Source of the DNA: Gemmatimonas aurantiaca T-27
GTDB lineage: Bacteria; Gemmatimonadota; Gemmatimonadetes; Gemmatimonadales; Gemmatimonadaceae
Direction of reading: 5' to 3'
Assembly (NCBI RefSeq): GCF_000010305.1
Contig: NC_012489.1
Coordinates: 1,957,646 to 2,021,645, forward strand
DNA length: 64,000 nucleotides
Shown: in pieces, positions 1-8,616 of the stretch
How the letters are laid out: each line of letters begins with the position of its first letter
Position numbering within the stretch: the first letter of the stretch is position 1
Position numbers and translations under genes: made by a program
The notes under the pieces: model-generated
Seen by the model: the letters and a program-made list of their open reading frames with translations, nothing else
Database searches by the model: none
What the model was told of the DNA's origin: nothing

Positions 1-92
1 ACCCCAGCCAGCAGCGACTGCCAAGTCGTCGCCACGTCGTTTCCGACAGGCGTGACCGCCCCGAGCCCCGTGACGACGACCCGCCGCCGCAT
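1..92 (-). CDS. fabF: 3-oxoacyl-ACP synthase II (KAS II), N-terminal fragment
   Basis: Only the first 30 codons are in the window; the gene runs off the left edge. They read [20 protein letters not shown], the standard opening of the FabF condensing-enzyme family, which extends acyl-ACP chains with malonyl-ACP in the cytoplasm. The ATG shares one base with the acpP stop codon (TGATG), so translation is probably coupled to acpP. Immediate acpP-fabF linkage is common in bacteria. The catalytic Cys-His-His residues lie outside the window, so activity cannot be judged here. Confidence 0.9.
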   Translation of the reverse strand, partial: MRRRVVVTGLGAVTPVGNDVATTWQSLLAG

Positions 93-331
93 CAGCCGCC
101 GACCTTCGCCTCGAGATAGGCGACCGCGTCACCCACCGTGCGGAGCTTCTCGGCGTCTTCGTCGGGGATGTCGATGTTGAATTCCTTTTCGAACTCCATC
201 ACCAGCTCGACGATGTCGAGCGAGTCGGCGCCGAGGTCCTCGATGAAGCTGGCTTCGGGGGTCAGCTTCTCGCGCTCCACGCCGAGTTCCTTTTCGATGA
301 TGTCCTTGATCTTCGACGCGTGATCCGCCAT
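92..331 (-). CDS. acpP: acyl carrier protein
   Basis: This 79-residue acidic protein carries the ACP signature [15 protein letters not shown]. Ser37 in the DSL motif is the predicted 4'-phosphopantetheine attachment site. ACP carries growing acyl chains through the Fab enzymes encoded alongside it. Length and composition are typical of the family. An AGAGG-type ribosome-binding site lies about 10 bases before the ATG. It sits 105 bases after fabG and overlaps fabF by one base. Confidence 0.97.
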   Translation of the reverse strand: MADHASKIKDIIEKELGVEREKLTPEASFIEDLGADSLDIVELVMEFEKEFNIDIPDEDAEKLRTVGDAVAYLEAKVGG

Positions 332-436
332 GGGAACGGTTCCTCTGGAGTTGTTTGAAAGTGAGAGTGGGAAGTTAGCCAGTGCGCTGCACCACAGGGA
401 GGGCCTTCGATTTCCAGGCCCATCCTGACGGTCGCG

Positions 437-1195
437 TCACATTACGAGGCCACCATCTACCACGAAGACCTGGCCCGTCACATAGCTGGTCAGGTCGGAG
501 GCGAGCACGAGTACCATGTTCGCCACATCATCCGGTGTGCCCAGGCGCTCGAGCGGAATGTTGGTGCTCAAGCTGGCTCGCGCTTCCGGTGTCATTGCGG
601 CCGTCATGTCCGTCTCGATGAAGCCCGGAGCCACGACGTTGGCCAGGATGTTCCGCGATGCGAGTTCCTTGGCGATCGACTTGGTCATGCCGATCAGCCC
701 GGCCTTGCTCGCCGCGTAGTTCACCTGCCCCTTGTTGCCCATGATGCCCACGACGCTGGCCATGTTGATGATCCGGCCCCAGCGGCGCTTCATCATGCCA
801 CGGGTGGCGGCGCGACAGGTCGCGAATGCGCCACGCAGGTTGGCATCGATCACCGCGTCCCAATCATCGTCCTTGAGACGCATCATGAGATTGTCGCGCG
901 TGAGCCCTGCATTGTTCACGAGAATATCGAGCTGACCGAAGTCCTTTTCGACCGCTTCGATCAGCGCGGCCGCCTGCGCCGTGTCCGACACATCCGCCGC
1001 ATACCCGCGGGCTTCCACACCGGTGGCCGCCGAAATCTCCTGCGCCGCCGCCGCTGCCTTCTCCGCGTCCCGACCCGTGACCGCGACACGAGCGCCGGCA
1101 CGAGCCAGCGTTTCCGCGATGGCGCGGCCGATGCCGCGCGTAGAGCCCGTCACGAGCGCCACGCGCCCCGTCAGATCGATCGTCGGGTGTGCCAT
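437..1195 (-). CDS. fabG: 3-oxoacyl-ACP reductase
   Basis: This 252-residue short-chain dehydrogenase performs the NADPH-dependent reduction of 3-oxoacyl-ACP. It has the nucleotide-binding motif TGSTRGIG (residues 16-23), the NNAG motif (residues 94-97) and the catalytic tetrad Asn119, Ser147, Tyr160 and Lys164. The open frame extends much further upstream, but ATG at 1195 overlaps the fabD stop (TGATG) and gives the family's normal length and N-terminus. The position between fabD and acpP fits the fatty-acid elongation role. Confidence 0.96.
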   Translation of the reverse strand: MAHPTIDLTGRVALVTGSTRGIGRAIAETLARAGARVAVTGRDAEKAAAAAQEISAATGVEARGYAADVSDTAQAAALIEAVEKDFGQLDILVNNAGLTRDNLMMRLKDDDWDAVIDANLRGAFATCRAATRGMMKRRWGRIINMASVVGIMGNKGQVNYAASKAGLIGMTKSIAKELASRNILANVVAPGFIETDMTAAMTPEARASLSTNIPLERLGTPDDVANMVLVLASDLTSYVTGQVFVVDGGLVM

Positions 1196-2148
1196 CAGCT
1201 CTCCTGCTGTGCGAGTTCGAGCAGCTTTTCCACTTCGGCCACCGTACCACAGGCCATGGTCTTCACGGAGGGCGCAATGCGGCGGGCCAAGCCGGTCAGC
1301 ACGGCGCCGGTCCCGATCTCCACAAAGGTGGCGTCCGGGTGCAACTCGGCGAGGGTGCGCATCACACGCGTCCACTGCACCGGCGCGGTGAGCTGCTGCA
1401 CGAGCAACGCGCGCGCCTCGACGGCGCTGGTGATCGCGGCAGCGTTCACATTGGCCACAACCGGGACACGTGGATCCTGCCACGATTCCGCATCGAGTGC
1501 TGCGGAAAGGCCCGCCGCGGCCGGCTCCATGAGCGGGGAGTGAAAGGCCCCACTCACTGGCAGTGGCAGGCAACGCTTGGCACCGGCTTCCTTGGCCAGC
1601 TCCATCGCGCGCTCCACGCCGGCCACTTCGCCGGAGATGACCACCTGCTCTTCGCTGTTGTAATTGGCCGGCACCACCAGACCCCGTTCGCTCGTGGCTT
1701 GCGCACACAGGTCATCGATGTTGGCCGTCAGCACGCCCAGAATGGCCGCCATGGCACCAGGACGCGCGACACCTTGCTCGTACATCAGGCTGCCGCGCTG
1801 GCGCACCATGCGCGCCGCGCCGGCGGCTTCCAGCGCTCCCGTGACGTGATAGGCCGAGAACTCGCCGAGCGAGTGGCCGGCCGCCGCGCGCACCCGTGCA
1901 CCGATGGTGTCCTTCACAACCGCCCAAACGGCGGCGCTGTGCGCCAGCAGCGCGGGCTGCGCGTTGAGGGTGCGGGTCAGTTCATCGGCGGGGCCTTCGA
2001 AGGCCAGCGTGGACAGCGCACTGCCCACGGCATCATCGATGGCGTGAAAGGTCTCGCGTGCCGCAGGAAACGCGTCGTAGAGATCCTTCCCCATGCCCAC
2101 TTTCTGCGACCCTTGACCGGGAAGCAGCAGCACAAAATCGGTAGCCAT
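1195..2148 (-). CDS. fabD: malonyl-CoA:ACP transacylase
   Basis: This 317-residue enzyme loads malonyl groups from CoA onto ACP. The N-terminal LLLPGQGSQ motif and the nucleophile elbow GHSLGE (Ser93) are intact, and the catalytic His lies in the segment VSGAFHSPLM. Length is normal. It is co-directional with fabH (30-base gap) and overlaps fabG by one base, so it is part of the fab operon. Confidence 0.97.
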   Translation of the reverse strand: MATDFVLLLPGQGSQKVGMGKDLYDAFPAARETFHAIDDAVGSALSTLAFEGPADELTRTLNAQPALLAHSAAVWAVVKDTIGARVRAAAGHSLGEFSAYHVTGALEAAGAARMVRQRGSLMYEQGVARPGAMAAILGVLTANIDDLCAQATSERGLVVPANYNSEEQVVISGEVAGVERAMELAKEAGAKRCLPLPVSGAFHSPLMEPAAAGLSAALDAESWQDPRVPVVANVNAAAITSAVEARALLVQQLTAPVQWTRVMRTLAELHPDATFVEIGTGAVLTGLARRIAPSVKTMACGTVAEVEKLLELAQQES

Positions 2149-2178
2149 CTTCAGGAACCAGCGTTCAGCAGGTGAAGA

Positions 2179-3171
2179 TCAGAAACGCACGACCAGAGAG
2201 CCCCACGTGAAGCCGGCGCCAAAGGCTGCGAAGAGCACCGTCATCCCTTCTTTCACGACGCCCTGCCTCACGGCATCGTCGAGTGCGATCGGGATGGAGG
2301 CGGCCGATGTGTTGCCGAATCGGTCGACGTTCACGAACACTTTTTCCATCGAGATGCCAGCATGTTTCGCAGTGGCGTCGATGATGCGGATGTTGGCCTG
2401 ATGCGGAATGAGCAGGTCGACATCGGCGGCCGTCAGGCGGGCCGCGTCGAGGGCACGATCGGTGGCTTCGGCCATGGAGCGCACGGCGTGCTTGAACACT
2501 TCACGCCCTGACATCTGCACGTAGTGTTGACGCTTCTCGAAGGTTTCGGGCGAGAAGGGCAACACCCCACCACCGGCGGGACGCCACAACAATTCGGCGA
2601 GCGCACCATCTGAACGCATGAAGTGCGAGAGCACACCACGCTGGCCGGTTTCGGACCGCCGCATGACGGTGGCACCGGCCCCGTCGCCGAACACGATGCA
2701 GGTGTTGCGATCGGTCCAGTCCACGATGCCGCTCAGGCGTTCGGCACCAATCACGAGCACCGTGTTGGCCGAACCGTTGGCGATGAGTGCTTCCGCCACA
2801 ATGGTGCTGTACAACCAGCCGGAGCAGGCCGCCGACAGATCGAACGCGGCCGCGCGCGCGCATCCCAGCGCCGTCTGCACTTCCACGGCGGTCGCCGGCA
2901 GCAGATGGTCCGGTGAGGCGGTGCCGAGGATGATGATATCCACTTCACCGGGCGTCACTCCCGCGCGATCCATGGCCTGACGTGCGGCCTCGGCGGCGAT
3001 GGAGGTGAGCGTCTCGCCTTCACCCGCGATGTGTCGCTGGCGGATGCCCGTCCGCTCGATGATCCACTCGTCGTTCGTGTCGACGCCCATCGCCGCGATA
3101 TCGGCGTTGGTGACGATGCGGCGAGGCACGGCGTGTCCCGTGCCCGCGATGTAGGCAACCGGGCGCTTCAT
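2179..3171 (-). CDS. fabH: 3-oxoacyl-ACP synthase III
   Basis: This 330-residue initiating condensing enzyme joins an acyl-CoA primer to malonyl-ACP. The Cys-His-Asn triad is visible as Cys116 (DLSAACSGW), His257 (IPHQAN) and Asn287 (GNTSAAS). Length is typical. The start overlaps the plsX stop by four bases (ATGA), indicating coupled translation. Primer specificity (acetyl-CoA or branched acyl-CoA) cannot be read from these motifs. Confidence 0.97.
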   Translation of the reverse strand: MKRPVAYIAGTGHAVPRRIVTNADIAAMGVDTNDEWIIERTGIRQRHIAGEGETLTSIAAEAARQAMDRAGVTPGEVDIIILGTASPDHLLPATAVEVQTALGCARAAAFDLSAACSGWLYSTIVAEALIANGSANTVLVIGAERLSGIVDWTDRNTCIVFGDGAGATVMRRSETGQRGVLSHFMRSDGALAELLWRPAGGGVLPFSPETFEKRQHYVQMSGREVFKHAVRSMAEATDRALDAARLTAADVDLLIPHQANIRIIDATAKHAGISMEKVFVNVDRFGNTSAASIPIALDDAVRQGVVKEGMTVLFAAFGAGFTWGSLVVRF

Positions 3172-4208
3172 GTGGCCGAACCGGTATCGGAGGCGTCGGG
3201 AACGGATTCGGCGAGACGGCGACCGATTTCGTCCGTCATGCCCGACTCCCAGGCGCGAATGGCGACCGCGATGGCATTCTTGATGGCCTTCGGGGAGCTC
3301 TTGCCGTGCGAGATGATCGACACGCCGCGCACACCCAGCAGCGGTGATCCACCATACTCGTCGACATCGAACTGCTTGAGGGAGCCCATCACCTGTCGGG
3401 GATCGAGCTGCGCGACCTTGGAGACCATGCCGATCAACATGGGGCCGATGCTCTCGTAGAACTTGAGCAGCACGTTGCCCGTGAAGCCGTCGCAGACGAC
3501 CACGTCGATCGGGCCACGATCGCAGACGCCACGTGGCAGATCACGACCTTCCACATTGCCGATGAAGTTGAGCCCGGCGTTCAGCAACAACTGATGGGCG
3601 TCTTTCACGGCGAGATTGCCCTTCTCGGCTTCCTCGCCGACGGACAGCAGTCCGACGGCCGGATTCTCGCGTCCGAGCAGCGCCTTGGCGTACACCGTGC
3701 CGATGCGCGCGAACTGCACGAGTTCGGCAGGGGCACAATCGACATTGGCGCCCACATCCAGCACCAGCAGCGGTTGCTGCATGGAGGGGAAGATGGCGCC
3801 AATCGCCGGACGGGTCAGGCCCGGGTGCAGCTTGAGTAGCATGAACGACACGGCCATCTGCGCACCGGTGCTGCCGGCGGAGACAAAACCGTGTGCGACT
3901 CCGTCGGCGACGCGTTTGACGCCGACGACCATGGAGCTGTTGGGCTTTCGGCGGAGCGCAGCGGACGGCTTGTCCGACATCTCGATGACATCGGGAGCTT
4001 CAACGATCGTGATCCGATCACGGACGTGCGCCAACTCGGCGAGCTCGCCGCGCAAGAGCGCGTCGAGTTCGGACTCGATGACGGCCGTCTGGCCGACCAG
4101 CTCGATTTCGTGATGCGGGGGCAGCGCTCCGAGCGCATGGAGCGCACCCGCAATGGGGGCCCGGGGGGCAAAGTCACCCCCCATGGCATCCACGGCGATG
4201 CGCGCCAA
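3168..4208 (-). CDS. plsX: phosphate acyltransferase PlsX
   Basis: This 346-residue protein begins MARIAVDAMGGDFAP, the conserved PlsX N-terminus. PlsX converts acyl-ACP to acyl-phosphate, the donor for the first acylation of glycerol-3-phosphate, and so links fatty-acid synthesis to phospholipid synthesis. It lies in the widespread yceD-rpmF-plsX-fabH order. It begins two bases after the rpmF stop and overlaps fabH by four bases. Confidence 0.96.
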   Translation of the reverse strand: MARIAVDAMGGDFAPRAPIAGALHALGALPPHHEIELVGQTAVIESELDALLRGELAELAHVRDRITIVEAPDVIEMSDKPSAALRRKPNSSMVVGVKRVADGVAHGFVSAGSTGAQMAVSFMLLKLHPGLTRPAIGAIFPSMQQPLLVLDVGANVDCAPAELVQFARIGTVYAKALLGRENPAVGLLSVGEEAEKGNLAVKDAHQLLLNAGLNFIGNVEGRDLPRGVCDRGPIDVVVCDGFTGNVLLKFYESIGPMLIGMVSKVAQLDPRQVMGSLKQFDVDEYGGSPLLGVRGVSIISHGKSSPKAIKNAIAVAIRAWESGMTDEIGRRLAESVPDASDTGSAT

Positions 4209-4210
4209 AC

Positions 4211-4393
4211 TTATGCTTCCTGCGCCGCTACCCGCTGCTCACCCGCGTAGTAACCGCATTCCGCACAGACACGATGCGGACGCTTCGCGGCGCTACACTG
4301 CGGGCACGACTGGATCACGATGGCGGGCGCTACCTTGTGCGTGTTGCGGGCGCGCTTCCGCCGCTTGGATGTGCGGCGCTTTGGTACGGCCAT
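4211..4393 (-). CDS. rpmF: 50S ribosomal protein L32
   Basis: This 60-residue basic protein opens with MAVPKRRTSKRRKRARNTHK, the L32 signature. It keeps a four-cysteine zinc site at Cys30, Cys33, Cys43 and Cys46. ATG at 4393 was chosen because it gives the canonical MAVPK start; longer upstream readings do not resemble L32. The zinc-binding form is present; no zinc-free paralogue is seen in this window. Confidence 0.97.
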   Translation of the reverse strand: MAVPKRRTSKRRKRARNTHKVAPAIVIQSCPQCSAAKRPHRVCAECGYYAGEQRVAAQEA

Positions 4394-4430
4394 GGGACTC
4401 TGACCTGAACGTTCGAGACAAAAAAGGCCG

Positions 4431-4943
4431 TCAGGATTGCGGCTCGCGCGCGACGCGCAAACCATCCCAACGGGGATCCGAGGGTGGAGGACAGGTGCAT
4501 GCCTCCGAATTGCGATCGGTACCGCACGACGGACAGAACCCCTGACAATCTTCCCGGCAGAGCGCAAACGCGGGAACGGCCATCAGCCACTCCTCACGCA
4601 ACGCCGGACGTAGATCGAGATCCCGCTCACCGGCAGGAATCGGCACGACGTCATCTTCATCCGCCTCGTCGACTTCCGACTCGGCAAACAACAGATGCAC
4701 CTCGTCCGACACCGGTACCGTGACTTCGCGCAGACACCGCCTGCACTCCGCCACCGCTGCACCCTCGAATCGGCCACTGAAATAAAACCGACCAGCACCC
4801 GCACCCGACAGGCGACCGACCACGTGCACCCCGGGTTCCACCGGACGCGCGTCGCTCTCCTGCCACACCGGATCACTCACCTCAAGTGTCCCATCGACAC
4901 TCTCGGCACCGGCTTCCAAACTGCGGATGTCGAAGTACAGCAT
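4431..4943 (-). CDS. yceD: YceD/DUF177 family protein
   Basis: This 170-residue acidic protein has two CxxC-type clusters. One is near the middle (CRRCLREV); the other is at the C-terminus (CREDCQGFCPSCGTD). This matches the DUF177/YceD family, which is nearly always encoded just before rpmF. YceD homologues have been linked to 23S rRNA metabolism; that role is family knowledge, not visible here. The ATG at 4943 was preferred over one at 5021 because the 26 extra residues are unlike the family and overlap the putative promoter. Confidence 0.88.
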   Translation of the reverse strand: MLYFDIRSLEAGAESVDGTLEVSDPVWQESDARPVEPGVHVVGRLSGAGAGRFYFSGRFEGAAVAECRRCLREVTVPVSDEVHLLFAESEVDEADEDDVVPIPAGERDLDLRPALREEWLMAVPAFALCREDCQGFCPSCGTDRNSEACTCPPPSDPRWDGLRVAREPQS

Positions 4944-4969
4944 AGCCGTTGAAAATAGAGCGGCCGGCC

Positions 4970-4997
4970 AGCCTACACAAGGGTCCGGCCTGCTCAA
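4970..4997 (-). promoter_or_regulatory. putative sigma-70-type promoter of the fab operon
   Basis: On the minus strand a TTGAGC -35 box (4997-4992) and TAGGCT -10 box (4975-4970) are separated by 16 bases. The likely transcription start is about 20 bases upstream of the yceD ATG. The -10 box matches consensus at only three positions, so this is tentative. An 8-bp inverted repeat (GAGCGGCC, 4958-4965; GGCCGCTC, 5012-5019) brackets it. Confidence 0.4.
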
Positions 4998-5069
4998 TTC
5001 TCTCTGCCGAGGGCCGCTCAAGTCTCGTGTCCATGCAGACTTAGCGCGCCGCCCCCGGCAGTTGGCCGA

Positions 5070-5495
5070 TCAGCCTGCCAGGACGTCGGCTTCGGCGAAG
5101 AAGAAACGGGCTTCGCGCTCGGCATTCTCGTCGGAATCCGACGCGTGAATCGCGTTCCGTCCCTTCGATTCCGCGTACAGCTTGCGCACCGTGCCTTCGG
5201 CCGCTTCGGCCGGGTCGGTGGCGCCGATCACCGTGCGCAGCGTGGCCACGGCGTCATCGCGCTCGAGCACCAGCGGCATGCACGGGCCGCTCGTCATGAA
5301 TTCCACCAGCTCCGGATAGAACCCACGTTCCTTGTGCACGGCATAGAACTCGCCGGCCTGCGCCTGCGTCAGGTGCATCACGCGCGACGCCTTGATCACA
5401 AAGCCCGACTTCTCGAGCAGCGCGATGATGAGCCCCGCCTTGCCATTGGCAAAGGCATCGGGCTTCACGATGGTAAGAGTGCGACGACCAGCCAT
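5070..5495 (-). CDS. ndk: nucleoside diphosphate kinase
   Basis: This 141-residue enzyme balances NTP pools by transferring the gamma-phosphate through a phospho-histidine. The active-site motif [10 protein letters not shown] places that residue at His117, and the N-terminal TLTIVKPDA motif is intact. Length is normal. It begins three bases after the EIIA-like/CBS gene, so the two are probably co-transcribed. No terminator is evident between ndk and the fab promoter region. Confidence 0.97.
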   Translation of the reverse strand: MAGRRTLTIVKPDAFANGKAGLIIALLEKSGFVIKASRVMHLTQAQAGEFYAVHKERGFYPELVEFMTSGPCMPLVLERDDAVATLRTVIGATDPAEAAEGTVRKLYAESKGRNAIHASDSDENAEREARFFFAEADVLAG

Positions 5496-5498
5496 GGG

Positions 5499-6392
5499 TC
5501 AGAATCCGATCAATTTGCGAACGATGTCCCCGCGAGTCAGGAAGCCGACCAAACGGTCGTTCTTCACCACGGGCACCCGGTCGACGTCCTTGTTGAGCAT
5601 GAGAGACGCCACTTCGGCCAGCGGCTGATCGGGAGCGACACAGAGGACCTGACGGGTCATCAAGTCACTCACCGTTCGACGCGCCGTGGTGGGCGGCTGA
5701 GGAGTTGCGACGCCCCCAGCGCGGGGAAGATAACGGCTCACGAGGTCCCGCAGCAGCTCCCGTTCGCTCAACATGCCGACGACCCGGTTGTCTGCGTCCA
5801 CCACCGGCAATCCGCCGAGGCCGGACCGCACCATTTCGAGGACGGCGCTCTTGAGCGGCGCATCGGGCCCGACGGTGCGTGGCTGGACGGTCATCAACTC
5901 CCGGACCGTGAGCTGTGGCGGGAGATCGGTGGCGGTCAGAAACGGCAGGCCCATCACCGCCCCCGGCGTATCGGCGGCCAGCAGGGCGTCCACGTGCGCC
6001 GGCTTCGAGAGTGCGCGGGCAAACGCACCCACCACCTGGAGATGCCTGGCTAACTGACGTGGTGGTGAGCACACCAGAATCACGATGCGGGCGCACTGTT
6101 TCTCCTCGTCATCGAGGACGCGGCACACCGGCTTCACCGCCCGACCGAGGGCCACCACGAGGTCTTTCACGGCCTCGGTGCGGTAGTGGACCACGAAGGC
6201 CCGGTCGGCCAGCCCCACCACGTCCTCGGGGCGCGCCTCCTCGATGCGTTCCTGCAGCAACTCGGGATGCGACAGGCTGCCCCCTTCTTCGAGGCAGCGC
6301 GCGAGTTCATGGGCCGCGTCGGCCAGAGTCGCCGCACTCATCGGCACACGCAGGCGTGCGGCGGAGAGCAGGTCTGCGAGGCGTGAAGGCAT
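5499..6392 (-). CDS. PTS EIIA-like domain fused to a CBS pair
   Basis: This 297-residue protein has two parts. Residues 1 to about 145 resemble the type-2 (fructose/nitrogen) PTS EIIA fold. The candidate phospho-acceptor His69 sits in FVVHYRTEAVKDLVVALGR, corresponding to the PHxRTxxVK motif of the family. Residues about 160-297 form two CBS motifs, which in other proteins bind adenine nucleotides. A regulatory role linking nucleotide state to a phosphotransfer-like domain is inference; no EI or HPr gene is in the window. It is followed immediately by ndk. The start at 6392 is the only plausible ATG. Confidence 0.72.
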   Translation of the reverse strand: MPSRLADLLSAARLRVPMSAATLADAAHELARCLEEGGSLSHPELLQERIEEARPEDVVGLADRAFVVHYRTEAVKDLVVALGRAVKPVCRVLDDEEKQCARIVILVCSPPRQLARHLQVVGAFARALSKPAHVDALLAADTPGAVMGLPFLTATDLPPQLTVRELMTVQPRTVGPDAPLKSAVLEMVRSGLGGLPVVDADNRVVGMLSERELLRDLVSRYLPRAGGVATPQPPTTARRTVSDLMTRQVLCVAPDQPLAEVASLMLNKDVDRVPVVKNDRLVGFLTRGDIVRKLIGF

Positions 6393-6415
6393 CAGGCAGT
6401 ATGGGGGGAAACAGG

Positions 6416-6449
6416 AACGGGGTACAGGGCCATAGCCCTATACCCCGTT
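6416..6449 (-). terminator. hairpin after sucD
   Basis: A 15-bp stem with one mismatch closes a four-base loop between sucD and the downstream EIIA-like/CBS gene. On the minus strand it is followed by TTCC and TGTTT rather than a clean U-run, so it is a weak intrinsic terminator or an mRNA-stabilising hairpin. Confidence 0.6.
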
Positions 6450-6468
6450 GCACTGTCCGAGAGTCGGA

Positions 6469-7341
6469 TCAGGCCAGACGCGCCTTGATCAGCTCCACGA
6501 AGTCGATCGGACGCTGGGCCACGCCCATGCCCGCCGCCTTGAACGAATCGATCTTCTCGGCCGCCGTACCGGCCGAACCGGAGATGATCGCGCCCGCGTG
6601 ACCCATGCGGCGTCCCGGCGGAGCGGTCTGACCGGCGATGAAGCCCACGACCGGCTTGGTCATGTGCTCCTTGATGAACGTCGCCGCTTCCTGCTCGTCC
6701 GTGCCACCGATTTCACCCATCATGGCCACGGCCTTCGTGTTCGGATCCTTCTCGAACGCCGCGAGGCAATCGATGAAGTTGGTGCCGTTGATCGGATCAC
6801 CACCGATGCCGACGCACGTGCTCTGGCCGATGCCGGCCTTGGTGAGCGCGTTCACGACTTCGTAGGTGAGCGTGCCGGAGCGGCTGACGACGCCGACCGG
6901 GCCCGGCGCGCAGATGCGGCCCGGGATGATGCCGACCTTGCTCTCACCCGGCGTGATCAGACCCGGGCAATTCGGGCCGAGCAGGCGGGCGCCATGCTCC
7001 TTCACGTACGGATACACCTTGGTCATGTCGAGCACCGGCACGCCTTCGGTGATGCAGACGATGAACTTCACGCCCGCCGCCGCCGCTTCCATGATCGCAT
7101 CGGCCGCGTACATCGGCGGCACGTAGATCACCGACGTGTTGGCGCCCGTTGCCTGCACGGCATCGTACACCGTATCGAAAATCGGCGCCGTGCCTTCGAA
7201 CGTCTGACCGCCCTTACCGGGCGTGACGCCGGCCACGACCTTCGTGCCGTACTCGATCATCTGCTTGGCATGGAACGAGCCATCGCGGCCCGTGATGCCC
7301 TGCACCACCAGCTTGGTGCTGTTGTCGATGAAAATGCTCAC
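6469..7341 (-). CDS. sucD: succinate-CoA ligase (ADP-forming), alpha subunit
   Basis: This 290-residue subunit binds CoA and carries the phospho-histidine, predicted as His248 in the GHAGAIISG motif. With SucC it makes succinate and ATP/GTP from succinyl-CoA in the TCA cycle. The N-terminal Rossmann region ([12 protein letters not shown]) is intact and length is normal. Its ATG overlaps the sucC stop by four bases. Confidence 0.97.
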   Translation of the reverse strand: MSIFIDNSTKLVVQGITGRDGSFHAKQMIEYGTKVVAGVTPGKGGQTFEGTAPIFDTVYDAVQATGANTSVIYVPPMYAADAIMEAAAAGVKFIVCITEGVPVLDMTKVYPYVKEHGARLLGPNCPGLITPGESKVGIIPGRICAPGPVGVVSRSGTLTYEVVNALTKAGIGQSTCVGIGGDPINGTNFIDCLAAFEKDPNTKAVAMMGEIGGTDEQEAATFIKEHMTKPVVGFIAGQTAPPGRRMGHAGAIISGSAGTAAEKIDSFKAAGMGVAQRPIDFVELIKARLA

Positions 7342-8483
7342 GCGGCACCTCCCTTGGTGGCGAGTTCCACGGCACGCTGCACGGCCGAGTCCATGTCGCT
7401 CGACGCGGAGAAGCCATTCTCCTTCAGGATCTGCAACGCGAGCTCCTCGTTGGTGCCAGTGAGGCGGATGACGATGGGCACCTTGAGCGGATTCGCCTTC
7501 GTGGCCGTGACGATGCCGTTGGCTACGTCATCGGTGCGCGTGATGCCGCCGAAGATGTTGAACAGGATACACTTGACGTTCGGATCGGCGGTGATGATGC
7601 GCAGTGCATTCACGACCTTCTCCGGGTTCGACGAGCCGCCGATGTCGAGGAAGTTGGCCGGGTCGCCGCCGTAGTACTTCACGAGATCCATCGTGGCCAT
7701 CGCGAGACCGGCGCCGTTCACCACGCAGCCGACGTTGCCATCGAGCTTGATGAACGTGAGGTTCGCGTTGCGCGCATCGACTTCACTCGGCGCTTCCGAC
7801 GATTCGTCGCGCAGTGCGGCGATCTGCGGGAGGCGATCGAGTTCGTTGTCGTCGATGACCATCTTGCCGTCGACCGCGATGAGTTCATTCTGCGGCGTCA
7901 CGACGAGCGGGTTGATCTCGGCGATCGAGCAGCCGGCGCTCATGAACGCCGTGTAGAGCTGCTGCATGATCTTCGCGGCCTGGCGCGCCAGCTTCACATC
8001 CTGATACAGGAAGAAGCCCATGCGCATGGCTTCGAACGGCAACAGGCCGTAGCGCGTGTCCACCGGGTGGTAGAGGATCTTTTCCGGCGTGGTGGCTGCC
8101 ACCTCTTCGATGTCGATGCCACCAGCGGCGGAGACCATGAACACCGGCTTCTTCGTGGCACGATCCACGATGATGCCGACGTAGGCTTCCGACGCGATGT
8201 CAGCGGCCACCGTGACGAGGACCTTCTCGACGGTCAGGTCCTTGATGGTCATGCCGAGGATGGCCGTGGCCTTTTCCTTCGCCGCTTCGGGCGTCGGGCA
8301 GAACTTCACGCCACCGGCCTTGCCGCGACCGCCGGCATGGACCTGGGCCTTTACCATCACGGCGGTGCCAAGCTTTTTCGCAATGGCCTCCGCCTGCTCC
8401 GGCGTCGTGGCGATTTCACCTGGCGGGATCGGCACACCGGCCACCCGCAGCAGCTCCTTCGCCTGATACTCGTGTAGGTTCAC
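7338..8483 (-). CDS. sucC: succinate-CoA ligase (ADP-forming), beta subunit
   Basis: This 381-residue ATP-grasp subunit opens with [20 protein letters not shown], characteristic of SucC. The frame is open far upstream, but GTG at 8483 gives the family N-terminus and is preceded by GGAGA five bases away. That decides the start. It binds nucleotide and succinate and is translationally coupled to sucD. The gene follows a good promoter candidate at 8519-8548. Confidence 0.96.
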   Translation of the reverse strand: MNLHEYQAKELLRVAGVPIPPGEIATTPEQAEAIAKKLGTAVMVKAQVHAGGRGKAGGVKFCPTPEAAKEKATAILGMTIKDLTVEKVLVTVAADIASEAYVGIIVDRATKKPVFMVSAAGGIDIEEVAATTPEKILYHPVDTRYGLLPFEAMRMGFFLYQDVKLARQAAKIMQQLYTAFMSAGCSIAEINPLVVTPQNELIAVDGKMVIDDNELDRLPQIAALRDESSEAPSEVDARNANLTFIKLDGNVGCVVNGAGLAMATMDLVKYYGGDPANFLDIGGSSNPEKVVNALRIITADPNVKCILFNIFGGITRTDDVANGIVTATKANPLKVPIVIRLTGTNEELALQILKENGFSASSDMDSAVQRAVELATKGGAA

Positions 8484-8518
8484 GCGTTCTCCAAAGATCG
8501 AGGAATGTCGATGGTTCA

Positions 8519-8548
8519 ATGCTAGAGGGTCGGGCCCGGCCGCAGCAA
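8519..8548 (-). promoter_or_regulatory. putative sucCD promoter
   Basis: On the minus strand TTGCTG (8548-8543) and TAGCAT (8524-8519) are separated by 18 bases. The expected start near 8512 leaves a leader of about 30 bases ending in the GGAGA ribosome-binding site of sucC. The -10 box matches the TATAAT consensus at four positions. Confidence 0.5.
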
Positions 8549-8616
8549 CCGCTTGCGGCAGGCACGTTCCTCGCGGTCCGCCCGCCGGAACCGGCGACGG
8601 GTGGAGCCGGCCGCAG

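Noticed and set aside
401..421. A short GGGCCT/AGGCCC hairpin between fabG and acpP
   Set aside because: Only 6 bp with a nine-base loop and no U-run; too weak to call a terminator inside an operon.
8499..8573. A 7-bp inverted repeat (CGAGGAA/TTCCTCG) around the sucC promoter
   Set aside because: Arms this short are expected by chance in a 75-base GC-rich window, and their spacing to the promoter is not symmetric.
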